Below are positions 54,830 through 64,000 of a stretch of 64,000 nucleotides of DNA, piece after piece. This DNA comes from Coptis chinensis (lineage: Eukaryota; Streptophyta; Magnoliopsida; Ranunculales; Ranunculaceae), in the NCBI GenBank assembly GCA_015680905.1, contig CM027383.1:85717001-85781000 (forward strand), read 5' to 3'. Each line of letters starts with the position of its first letter. Positions within the stretch are counted from its first letter, which is position 1. The position numbers and the translations under genes are program-made. The notes below the pieces were generated by a model, which saw only the letters and a program-made list of their open reading frames with translations, was not told where the DNA came from and searched no databases.

Positions 54830-57800
54830 GTAGGGTCGACATAAGTCCCTCACAATCTACGCCAAGATAAGATGATCTTGATGCACCTGAACTAAGGAAG
54901 TCGACATCCGGAAAGACTTTACTACTTGTATGATCTAGCTCATCCTCATTCCCTTCCTCAAGGTAGTCTCTTTCGGGGAGTCCTCAAAGCTATTGACCAT
55001 TTTGGATCGAGTTGGTCAGGTACATAAAAGACTTGCTTGGCCTGAGAGGCCATCACAAAAGGGTCTTCCTTATGTCCAATTCTACCAAGGTCAACAGAAG
55101 TGAAACCCAAATCGTCTACTTTGATGCCATTTCTGTTGTCAACCGGTCACACTTAAATCTTTGGGACTTTGAGTACCGGATAGTCGAAAGCGACCATATC
55201 TCGGTTATAACACCGTAGTAACCCATTTCAAAAACAACGGGTTCTTATCCTTGGCACTTGAAATTTGCACTGTTGTCGCCATTAAACCCACACCACTATT
55301 TTGGTTTACTAGTGAAGCTTCATGATTCTTCGTATGAAAACGGTATCCACCAATAACATAGCCTGAACACTTTAGAACGTCTCGACGAGGTCCTTGAGCT
55401 ATAACTTTCGGGGTGTTTGAAAGTTTGTTACCGTAACTGCTTTGCCTCCTCCTTAACCCGATTATCCAAGTTATCCAAGAATCTTAGTCGAATTTAGCAA
55501 AGTTGTATTAGATGTAAAATAATTTCAGATAATCTTACCCTTTTGATGAATCCAATAAATGAATGTGCGAGTGTGCTCATCTTGATACCATTTGGCTGAC
55601 TTACGAGGATAAGTAAGCTTTAGGTGTTCCATATGCTTCCTATCAAGTTAAGAAAAAAGCTTGGTCACCATTATCTGTCTAGGTGAAATAAGGAAAAACA
55701 AAATCCTATACTAACGCATTTCTTTCGATATAAGGTTGAACGTCATTAGTGTTTGCCAAAACACATTGATGAGCTTGCTCCCAAGTCTTCTCGTCGACTT
55801 CAACAACATTCATACCACCAAGAGGCTTTCCCTTAGAAATTGTATTTTCTTTCTCCGTATCATTAGTATCCATGTTTCTAACGATGGGACTCCCCGGCAA
55901 GATTCACTCGGATAAGTACTCGCTAAGAAACTCAACAACTTCTTCAAGGATATAATTTTCAGCAATGCATCCTTACGGACGATTTCGATTCAAGACGTAG
56001 CCCCTTTAGTATTTTCATGAACCTAATATTCAAAAAGTAACAAAAAAGAGAAAATACAAACAAACAAACAATCAAATTGATGAAGCTTTACTAAATTATT
56101 GAAAGTAGTTAATTCAATTTTTCGTGTACTTGCCTCTCAAATGGATACATCCAACGAAAAGAATCTTGGCCCACAAAGCTCAACCTCCCTTATAAGATGA
56201 ACGGATAGATGCACCATGACATCAAAGAACGATGGTGGAAAGTACATTTCAGTAGACATAAAGTGAGGACCAAATTGTCTTGAATTTCCTTTAATTTTGA
56301 CACATCCACTACTTTGGTGCAAAGAGAGTTGAAAAAGAAACACAACCGAAAGTGATGGTATACCTCGCGTGCTTTGGCAACACCGATCGTATTGCCACAG
56401 GAAGAAGTTGCTGCATCAATATGTGACAGTCATGAGACTTGAGACCATACACTTTTAGATCTTGCATCGACACGCGGTGTCTAAAATGTGAAGAATATCC
56501 ATCTGGCACTTTGAGTTCACGCAAAGTGTTGCAAACTGTTACTTTCTCAGCTCTAGATAACGCATTATGACATCTTTGGTGGAAGATAAGTCCTATTTCC
56601 CTTTTTTCTCGGTGCTAGTTCCTTCCTCATGTCCATTTCTAAGAGGTCTAGGCGACTTTTGAGGTCATCTTTTGTCTTGTACTTAATGTTAAGTAGTGTG
56701 CCGATGATGCTATCACAAATATTTTTCTCAATATGCATGACATCCAAGTTGTGTCGCACAAGCAAGAATTCCCAATATTCAAGCTAAAAAAATATGGATC
56801 TCTTCTTCCAATATTTACCACTTTCATTCTCATCAGAAGTGCTAGGCTGCTTCTCTCGTGTTTGTGACTCTTCATTGGATGCCTTTGACTTCTTTCTTGA
56901 TGTTTTTGGCTTTGGAATCACCAGCTTTGGTTTCCCCCATCTAACTTTCATCCCTTTGAGTTTCTCTGAAATCACCTCTCCGGTTAACGTGCGGATGTGA
57001 TCTTAACTCTTGTCGACCATTAAATGCCTTCCTTTGCCTTCGATAACGATGATTTTTGGAAGGAACTTTCTATGGGACTGATATATGTTTTTATTCGAAA
57101 GTGTTTCAATCTTGTAGAATCAGTTTTCTCACCACATATTGGACAAGCAAGATATCCCTTGACACTACACCGACTAAATTTCCAAGAGCGAGGAAAATCA
57201 TTGATCGTCCACATGAGAACAGCCCTTAATGTAAAAGATTCTTGCTTGTAGGCATCATAAACCTCCACACCGGGATTCCAAAGAGCACGTAAATCTTCAA
57301 TTAAAGGTCTAAGGTAAACATCAATATCATTACCGGGGGTTCTTGGGGACGATATCAACATTGTCGACATCGAAATTTTCTCTTCATACATAACCATGGA
57401 GGAAGATTGTAAGTGATCAACATAACCGCCAAAGCAACTATGCCTAGAGCTGAGATTACTATGTGGATTAATCCCATCCGTCGAAAGAGCAAGTCGCAGA
57501 TTTCTTGGATCTTCGGTGAACTCGCCACCTTTTATCAACCTCTTTCCATCTTTGGAGAATCTGGCTTTGGATGACGATTTGACCATCAACTTCTACTCTT
57601 CTATCTGCATGCCATACCATATCCTTTGATGTCCGAGCGGATTGAAACATCTTTGCAAACCTTGGGGAGGCGGAAAGTACCACAAAACTTTCGCAGGCAC
57701 TTTACCCTTCTTTTCCTGATATCTCGATGTTCCACAAGTTGGACAACTAGTTAAATCCTTGTACTCATCTCCTCTGTAAAGTATGCAATCATTGGGACAT

Positions 57801-58419
57801 GCATGCATTTTTGAACTTCCATTCCAAACGTAGACAAAACATTTCTAGCTTTGGTCATGGATTGTGGCACCGTTATTATCCGCAACATTTTTCCCAACAC
57901 CTTCAATAGCTTGGTAAAACTCGCGGTTCGACCACCCACTCACCGGCTTTCAAGTTGAACAATTCCACAAGGGATGATAACTTTGTATAGCTTTTGCAAC
58001 CTTTGTACAGAGGTTTCTCAGCATCTTCAAGCAATTTACAAAGCTTTTCAGGATTCCCCGTGAAACTCTCATATGCATCATTAACCATTCTAACCGTGTC
58101 CCCAAAATCACATGGGGTTTCCATATCAAAGTCTTGACATGGAGGTTCATGCGTGTCGACACTTCGGGACTTTCCACTGTGAGGCTTTTCCCCATGCCAT
58201 ATCCACGTTCTGTAACTTTTTTCAAAACCAACATGAAACAGATGATCCTTGATATCGTCCAAACTCTGATGCAAGTGGTTCCCACAATTAAGGCATGGGC
58301 ATCTTATGAAATTAAGATTATGCGGGCTGCATGCTCTCCAAAGACATTCTATAAAATACTTGACCCCCTTCCTCGTATTCATCGGAAAGTCTATCCATAG
58401 TCATCCAAGGCTTATCCAT
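54830..58419 (-). pseudogene. CACTA-2 gene 1: TNPD/TNP2 transposase
   Basis: The minus-strand ATG at 58,419 opens MDKPWMTMDRLSDEYEE, the classic start of plant CACTA transposases. Then come the Transpos_assoc region (FIECLWRACSPHNLNFIRCP; CGNHLHQSLDDIKDHL), Transposase_21 (CPNDCILYRGDEY; LALSTDGINPHSNLSSRHSC; YLRPLIEDLRALWNPGVEVY; GYLACPICGEKT; HNLDVMHIEKNICDSIIGTL), DUF4218 (GLKSHDCHILMQQLLPVAIR; MYFPPSFFDVMVHL), KSAKWYQDEHTRTFIYWIH, and DUF4216 (GYYGVITEI; FVMASQAKQVFYVPDQLDPK). TNPD cuts the element ends. A run of five G near 58,368 shifts the frame after the start, and further shifts follow. The 3' limit is approximate. Confidence 0.88.
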
Positions 58420-59242
58420 ACTCAATGTCGAAATTCAATACACAAGTACTACATACACAAAAAAAAAAGGTGATTAAGCAAGATAAAATCATGCAAATCA
58501 CGATCGCCAGCGCGTGCGTTCTGCCTAATATATCAATCAACAATAAGCAAACTTGCAAACTAATAGTAAAACAACAGGCATAAGAGCTTCTAAAATCAGT
58601 TTATGTATGCGATAACAGTCTCTATCTCTTACTCATTCAATCAAACACCTTAAGCCACTAACAAAAACCGTAAACATGAACTGCCAAGCCACTATACAAG
58701 CAACTACATGCCATCACTAGGCCAATATATCAATTAACAATAAGCAAACTTGCAAACTAAAAATAAAAATAAAACAACAGGGCATAAGTTTCTAAAAAAC
58801 CAGTTTATGTACGAAAATAGTCTCCATATCTTATTCTTTTAGTCAAACAACTTAAGCCACTAAGAAAAATTGTAACCGCCGGGGCCACTATATAGGCAAC
58901 TACATGCCATCACCAGGCCATTACAAGTTTTACCGGGCTACTAAAAGGCAAGTATTTGGTGAGAGCTAAAACCTTGCTAAACCTTTCATTGGACCACATT
59001 TTTGACGATCGAGACAGTGCTATGGGATTTCATATAATTTTGGGACCTCACATGGAATTCAATGAAAAATATCCCCAAGCGATTCAGTGAATTATAATTT
59101 GAGGAATGCAAACACCGATCAATGCACCTACTATATTGGGGGGAAGAAAGCACTAAACACACGGCAAAAGCAAGTGTGATACAAAATCTATTCGAATGAT
59201 TAGCTCAAATTTATGTAGTAGTGGAACCACAAATGTAACATA
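58420..59242. other. Upstream region of the TNPD gene
   Basis: AT-rich, with two diverged copies of a phrase of about 150 bases (CAATAAGCAAACTTGCAAAC at about 58,541 and 58,739). It probably holds the gene 1 promoter. No reading frame of note. Confidence 0.5.
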
Positions 59243-59600
59243 CACTACACCATAACTGGATTTTTGTGACAGAGGCTTTTGAGGATTTGTGATGCCAAAA
59301 TGGCGTCAGAAATTTTGTGACGGTAATTAGGCGTCAGTATTCGGTTTTTAACGTCACAATAAATCAAAAAGTTATTTTATTTTTCTTTAGATAATTCGGG
59401 AAAAAATAGTGACGGCATATAGGCGTTAAAGTATAAATATTTTAGCTAATAAAATATTAAAACCAGCGTTAAAGGTTGTTCTTTTAACGCTGGTTCCTTG
59501 AGATGATATTTAAAACCAGCGTTAAATATTAAAAAATAGTGACGGCATATAGGCGTTAAAGTATAAATTCTTGTTCCTTGAGATGATTTTGTTCAAGGTT
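59243..59600. mobile_element. Lone left end of a third CACTA element (CACTA-3)
   Basis: CACTACACCATAACTGGATT at 59,243 opens a stretch with repeated GTGACGGCATATAGGCGTTA and AACCAGCGTTAAA motifs, a subterminal repeat style different from CACTA-1 and CACTA-2. I could not find a matching right end in the window, so it is truncated or its other end was lost. The gene pieces downstream may have arrived with it. Confidence 0.55.
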
Positions 59601-60139
59601 AATTTTTGTTTGAATATCACAAATGGAGAAACTGACTTCCAGTACGTAAATCTAGAAATGATGGTTGGTGGGTCACCGCGGAAACGATTGAAGTATTTAG
59701 ATCTAAAGCTTGAAATTTCTTTCTTTGTCAAGCCATTAAACGATTGAAGTATCCGAAGGCAAAGATATTTGAAGAAGGAGCTCGAAGATGCGATTGATTT
59801 AATGGAGAAAGGTACTGACGCCATAAAAGTTTGTGATTAATTTGAAATCAAGTTAGGGTATTGAAATTTCTAATTTACTTAGTTCGTTATTCTAGTGTAA
59901 TCTAGTTTGAATACATTAATGTTTGGTGTGAAAAAATTGTAACTTTGCTGTCATGCGTGATTGATTGAATTCGGTCAATTTATGTTTACTTACGTGTTAT
60001 TGGATGGAGGATTTTTTTCATTTTGTGCGGAAAAGTTTGAACAAGTTTTGCAGTTGATTTATTTTTTTCTTATTTGCTTATAGAAATTGTTTCTTTTTTG
60101 TATGGTTGGGTATTCTGAGTGGTGTTTGTTTAGTTCTGG
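59601..60139. other. CACTA-2 cargo region, unassigned
   Basis: No clear gene. On the plus strand CCGCGGAAACGATTGAAG begins a short LRR-like phrase (RLKYLDLKLEISFF), then AT-rich sequence resembling a 5' UTR and intron up to 60,139. Confidence 0.35.
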
Positions 60140-60394
60140 ATGGATTTCGTTTTGGATTTTTTGGAGCGGCTCTGTTTCTTGGGTAGCAGAATAAGTTTTG
60201 GAGTTCTCGAGTTTCTAACTGAAGCTTATGCAGTTACAAAACAAGCATCAACAGCTCTAAGTTATATCCATTCATGGAGCGAAATACAAGGCCAGATCAG
60301 AGCTTGTCAACAATTTATGGTAGCCGAGGGCCGGATTAGGCAGAAGAAACTAGAGAACCAATTGAAACTTGAAGCAAAGCTTCATGAGCTTGAG
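60140..60394 (+). pseudogene. IQD (IQ67-domain) gene exon fragment
   Basis: From about 60,222 the plus strand reads VTKQASTALSYIHSWSEIQG, then QIRACQQFMVAEGRIRQKKL and ENQLKLEAKLHELE, ending at a GTAATG donor at 60,395. This is the region just after the IQ67 calmodulin-binding repeats in plant IQD proteins. The IQ motifs and the rest of the gene are absent. It is a captured piece within CACTA-2, opposite in direction to the transposase genes. The codons before 60,222 do not look like IQD. Confidence 0.72.
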
Positions 60395-60479
60395 GTAATG
60401 ACTTTTATTCATGTCCGTTGGTTAGTTCTTAGAATCTCTATTCACTCGAACTTTGAAGGCATGGGTTTAGGGGACTAGT

Positions 60480-60720
60480 GACGTGGTTTGCATTGTGTGG
60501 ACTGGTGGTGCAATGTGTGAACTGGTGGTGTAAAGTGTGTGGTGGTTTGCATTGTGTGGACTGGTGGTGCAGTGTGTATGTGGATTGTTGGTGTGCAGTG
60601 TGTGGTGGTGGAGTGGTGGTGTAGTGGTGTGACTGGTAGTGCAGTGGAGTGGTGATGCGGGTACTACCGCTAGCTAGTAGTGTGAGTGTGTGCAAGTGGT
60701 GATGTGAGTGTGATTATGTA
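60480..60720. repeat. GTG-rich degenerate minisatellite
   Basis: Irregular repeats of GTGTGGACTGGTGGTGCA and shorter GTGGTG-type units. Confidence 0.85.
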
Positions 60721-61066
60721 CCATTAGGCACCTAGCTCATGTGGAGAAGCTAGCTTGGCTCAATTCGATGAGAACTCATAGCAGGGGGGGATGCACCTGT
60801 AGAGGAGGAAATCAAATTTAGGGAGGGAACCTATTCGCAAGGGAGAAAGAGTTTATTTAATGCACAGGGACTTTCCTGTGTACTACTCTGTGAGACTCAT
60901 CTAAGGCTTATGTCACTGCCCACTCAGTCGATTCCGTACCTTCAGTACCCGTGGAAAGCTGAAAGGCAACTTCAAGCTATGACCAATCAGTTAACAGCCC
61001 ATGACTGAACAAAAGAAAAAATCAGAAATAAGAAACTTATCTTTGACTTGAACTTCACTTTCCAAC
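60721..61066. other. Spacer between the IQD and DUF3527 fragments
   Basis: No reading frame of note. Parts (TCGATTCCGTACCTTCAGTA) have the same organelle-like style as the patchwork intron. Confidence 0.35.
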
Positions 61067-61149
61067 TTGTTAGGAGTAGGGGCTTTCACTGGAACTAAAA
61101 CTCTATCTTATGTTCAACTCGGCTTCCTTCTCTTTCTTTCTCTCTTGCT

Positions 61150-61951
61150 TCTTAAGGAAAGCAATATGGTGCAAGCGCTTTTGCAGGTCACCGTTAAGAA
61201 TGGACTTCCTTGGTTTACATTTGCAGTCGACAATAACAGTGACATTCTTGCTGCTACAATGAGGAAAACTAATTCATCTGAGAAGTATGACTGCAGCTGG
61301 ATATACACATTTTACTCCTTCCGCAAAGGTAAGAAAAAAAGTGGTGGTTGGATGAGCCATGGAAGTAAAGCTAAAAGTCTCGACTATGTTCCTAACATTG
61401 TCGGTCAAATGAAAGTGAATGGTTCTCAGTGCACCAAGTCCGCCAGATCTGATTCAGAAAATCAACTAATGGTGAGAGAGTTTGTTTTGTTCGAGGTTGA
61501 ACCTAGAAAGGCAGATCAAGAAACATCAAGTTTCCTAACAAATGTGGAGCTTGCAGCCATTGTTATCAAGGTTCCGAAAGAGACGGAAGCAAGTCTAAAC
61601 AAAGATGATAGACAGACAAATTGATAACCGCGGAAGACTTCTTGGGCATGAGATCTAGCGAGAGAAATCACTTGATAAGAAACTCTCTTCTATTGAATAT
61701 GTAATGAATGGACCTTTTTTTGGAAGTCAAAGCCTTTCTAGCATTCTAGCTGTACTTCCTAGTGGTGTTCATGGCTTGTCACCTACGGGATTACCTTCAC
61801 CTCTGCTCAACAGATGGAGATCGGGCGGATCATGTGACTGTGGAGGTTGGGATCTAGGCTGCCAACTAAGAGTTCTTTCCAATCATGATCAACGTGCTAA
61901 AAAATTAGATTCCACCACCTTGAGTTGCGGCCAAGAAAAATTTGATATCTA
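61150..61951 (+). pseudogene. DUF3527 gene fragment
   Basis: The plus strand reads LLQVTVKNGLPWFTFAVDNN, then DCSWIYTFYSFRKGKKKSGG, NIVGQMKVNG and MVREFVLFEVEPRKADQET up to ELAAIVIKVP. After a change of frame it continues VLPSGVHGLSPTGLPSPLLN and RWRSGGSCDCGGWDLGCQLR. These are hallmark blocks of the plant DUF3527 family, whose role is unknown. Full members are longer at both ends. The 5' end (MLGVGAFTG, near 61,067) does not look like the family and may be unrelated fused sequence. It is a captured fragment in CACTA-2. Confidence 0.82.
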
Positions 61952-62340
61952 GCCTCATCGAACAAATACAGAGTTTCCTTTTACACTTAAATCCCCAAAT
62001 TTTGCAAAGAAAAATTGCAATTTCTTATTTTTTTTGTGAACTCTATCAACAGCTACCAATGATATAAAGCAAAAACAATTACTTTACAGCCAAAATTGAA
62101 TTTAAATAGAGCAAAAAACAATACCTGATAGCCGAAATTTGGGAGAGCTGTATTCTGCTGCTTTACTGGTGACGATATTCTGCTGCTTTACTGGTGACGA
62201 TGAGAGACCGATAGAAGTTGAAGAAGAATGGAGGATAGAAGTTGAAGAAAAAAGAGAGACCGAGAGAAGGTTAGAGAGTCTGAAGTTAGAAGTTTAGAGA
62301 GTTTTGGAAGTTGAAAAGACCTAAGTTTGAGCTGAGGAGG
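61952..62340. other. CACTA-2 right interior
   Basis: Non-coding. It contains a 26-bp direct repeat (TATTCTGCTGCTTTACTGGT, twice near 62,150-62,200) and purine-rich GAGAGACCGA motifs, then passes into the subterminal repeats. Possibly the original 5' end and promoter of the element's genes. Confidence 0.45.
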
Positions 62341-62674
62341 CGGTTTTGGCCCTACTTTCTAATATTAATTTTTTAAGTGGGGTTTTGGTAGACTTTGTCC
62401 ACGGTATGCTTAAGTTTTTTGCAGACATTAGCCACCTTTTTTGTTCACATCGTGGGGTATATGAACATCAAAATACAAATTAGGCGATATTGGTTTGTTC
62501 CGTGGTATATGACATACTATATACCACTGTTTTACGAGACTAGTGGCTTTTGCTTGTACCGAAATTAGAAAAGTTTTTCTTACCGTGGCATATGCCTATT
62601 AGCCACTGTTATTAGAGAAACAGTGGTATATGCACTTTGACCTACCGTGGCTAATGAGCATTTATGTAGTAGTG
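62341..62674. repeat. Right subterminal repeats of CACTA-2
   Basis: Dispersed CCGTGG, GGTATATG and CCACTGTT motifs in both directions lead into the right end GAGCATTTATGTAGTAGTG. Confidence 0.85.
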
Positions 62675-62993
62675 ATGTGAACGAAGTTGTGGAAGTTGTT
62701 GATGAAGTTGTGGAAGGTTGATTGATTCGGTCAAACAACTTCCTCGCAAATGTTCAAGACACTTGTTTAATTGAATAGACTTTGCGTTATGCGGGTAGGT
62801 AGGATATAAATTAAGTCTGAGCATGGGCTCTGAGCGTGGGCTTTATTGTAAATAAGCTCTAAGCATGGACTCTGAGTGTGTGCTTTATTGTAAATAAGCT
62901 CTGAGCATGGACTCTGAGCGTGGGCTCTGAGTGTGGGTTTGTATTGAATTGAGTTTTTATTGGGCCACATTTGTGGGGGTGTCGAACACATAC

Positions 62994-63866
62994 TTTTACA
63001 TTTTCAGTGATCGAGTGTCCCTAAAAATTTCAAATAATTTTCCTCCATATCGACATTTCCAGAGTTATAAAGAACACACAACACAAACTCTACACGGTAT
63101 GTACACTTCCAGAGACATCCATAACATAGAGTTTCTGCTAGCGTCATATAACTATGTGTATATAGTTGTCAGACATCTAAAGGCACTACCATCTCCAGGC
63201 ATTGGAAAGTTCCACGTTAGTGGATTTTCTCAATCATCTCCAGCTTCTTATAATTAGCATTCAGAGCCACTGTCTGCTTTCTTGCCAGTTTCTCCTTTTT
63301 TAATTGAACCTACAAAAGGACTAGTCCAATTATTGTCTAAAAATTGAAAGACCAGCTAAGAAACTAGAAATCCAAGAGAACCTATGCATTGGAAATATCA
63401 TTTGTATATTTTCCCGCCCTTGCCCTTTTTTTTTTTAAAGTGGAAATGGAAAATAAACATTCTATATACCTTAAGTTGGCTGAATTCTTTGCATGAGGGA
63501 GAATAAAAGCTCCTGCTGCGTATACATATTCAATTCATCAAAATGACATTTAGGAGGTACTAAGGATGGATAACTCCGGCAAGCATGCAGTAAGCGGGTG
63601 TATAAACGTGGCCCTGCTTCGAATAACAAACTCTTAATTAGAATTCAACTGAAATGAAAAAGGACATACATACCTTTATTTTAAGTATGATTGATAGCAT
63701 CTACATCATTCGCTAATCAAATAGTAGAATCATACCACCCCGACTTTTCTTAGTTTCACTTCACCGTCTCCTTTTGAGTTGTGCTCGATCTCTTTCTTCT
63801 TTCAATATCTTCACTTTCAATTGCAAAGACCTATAAATATAAACATAATAAAAATTCAAAATCTAG
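62994..63866. other. Flank right of the LTR element
   Basis: AT-rich with no recognisable gene, element end or RNA gene. A plus-strand frame of 108 codons crosses 62,931-63,257 but starts inside the LTR and has no family features. Confidence 0.6.
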
Positions 63867-64000
63867 ATATCTGGATTGAATTTTACTTTTAATGATAGTT
63901 ATGTTGATACTAAAGGCCCACATAAGAAAAATATAGATTTTGGTGATGTTCGTAAATCTAGTAAAGGTAATCTAATATACATTAGAGAATCTTATGGTAA
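63867..64000 (+). other. Open reading frame running off the window end
   Basis: After an AG at 63,865-63,866 a frame stays open to the end of the window: NDSYVDTKGPHKKNIDFGDV, then RKSSKGNLIYIRESYG. Composition is protein-like. It could be an exon or a transposon gene piece; I do not recognise it. Confidence 0.3.

Larger units (their letters stand above)
46376..62674 (-). mobile_element. CACTA-2: CACTA (En/Spm) element with two transposition genes
   Basis: The left end is CACTACTACAGAAAAGCTCA; the right end complement is CACTACTACATAAATGCTCA. The flanking duplication is ATG at 46,373-46,375 and 62,675-62,677. Subterminal repeats use CCACGGT/ACCGTGG. It is 16.3 kb and carries a TNPD-type gene and a Transposase_24/Ulp1-like gene, both on the minus strand, plus host gene fragments near its right end. 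Both genes have frame breaks, so it was once autonomous and is now probably dead. Confidence 0.93.
38799..62988 (-). mobile_element. Ty3/gypsy LTR retrotransposon fossil, Tat-like, nested with CACTA-2
   Basis: Two direct LTRs (38,799-39,427 and 46,065-62,988, the latter split by CACTA-2) begin TG and end CA on either strand. The 5-bp duplication CATAC lies at 38,794-38,798 and 62,989-62,993. The element reads on the minus strand: a primer-site-like TTTGGCACCGTCTGTGC follows the right LTR and a purine tract precedes the left LTR. Without CACTA-2 it is about 7.9 kb. Apart from a short gag-like start the 6.6-kb interior has no recognisable gag-pol; it is mostly tandem repeats, so it is a non-autonomous, decayed copy. 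By eye the LTRs differ by about 25 substitutions in about 590 aligned bases plus several indels, roughly 4%, which at usual plant rates suggests about 1-3 million years. Confidence 0.88.
46065..62988 (-). repeat. Right LTR (5' LTR in element orientation), split by CACTA-2
   Basis: The LTR pieces are 46,065-46,375 and 62,675-62,988. They align end to end with 38,799-39,427, with a few indels, the longest about 32 bases. Confidence 0.9.

Noticed and set aside
60438-60695. Histidine/threonine-rich minus-strand protein
   Set aside because: Reverse translation of the GTG-rich minisatellite.

Overview
The window is nuclear DNA from a flowering plant, almost certainly a eudicot. It is AT-rich, has intron-rich genes with GT/AG splice sites, and holds plant-type transposons of nearly every major class. 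Plant-only protein families are recognisable: LEC14B, WIYLD, plant mobile domain, IQD and DUF3527. I cannot name the species.

Layout. (1) 1-15,132 is a PIF/Harbinger element (Harbinger-1) that begins before the window. A hAT element (250-11,190, 8-bp duplication ATTTTACA) sits inside it. A CACTA element (CACTA-1, 498-10,898, 3-bp duplication AAT) sits inside the hAT. CACTA-1 has no transposase; it carries seven antisense exons of a LEC14B-type WD40 gene, two of them copied again at its far end. Outside the hAT, Harbinger-1 carries a broken Myb/trihelix-like ORF1 and, in place of a transposase, a broken plant-mobile-domain gene. (2) 17,340-24,400 and 29,130-37,440 are the only probable working host genes: tandem paralogues (genes A and B, 209 and 217 aa as I splice them) for a small AT-hook plus WIYLD protein with a conserved C-terminal box. 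Their flanks and introns hold hAT, Harbinger and Mutator-like MITEs and a SINE. (3) 25,218-27,961, between the two genes, is a second Harbinger element (Harbinger-2) of the same family with a broken transposase and no ORF1. (4) 38,799-62,988 is a minus-strand Ty3/gypsy (Tat-like) LTR fossil with little coding capacity and three kinds of internal tandem array, one a 95-bp repeat with a three-unit higher-order structure. (5) Its right-hand LTR is split by a second CACTA (CACTA-2, 46,376-62,674, duplication ATG). This one carries a TNPD-type transposase gene, a Transposase_24/Ulp1-like gene, an intron of patchwork, organelle-like DNA, a lone end of a third CACTA, and captured pieces of IQD, DUF3527 and possibly F-box/LRR genes. 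(6) 62,994-64,000 is mostly featureless flank.

The nesting can be ordered because target-site duplications are readable and sister copies in the window keep two sites empty: the hAT site at 27,606-27,613 and the CACTA-2 site at 39,095-39,097. Host function probably rests on genes A and B alone; nearly everything else is transposon sequence and host gene pieces carried by it. All exon models and family calls were made by eye, without database searches.
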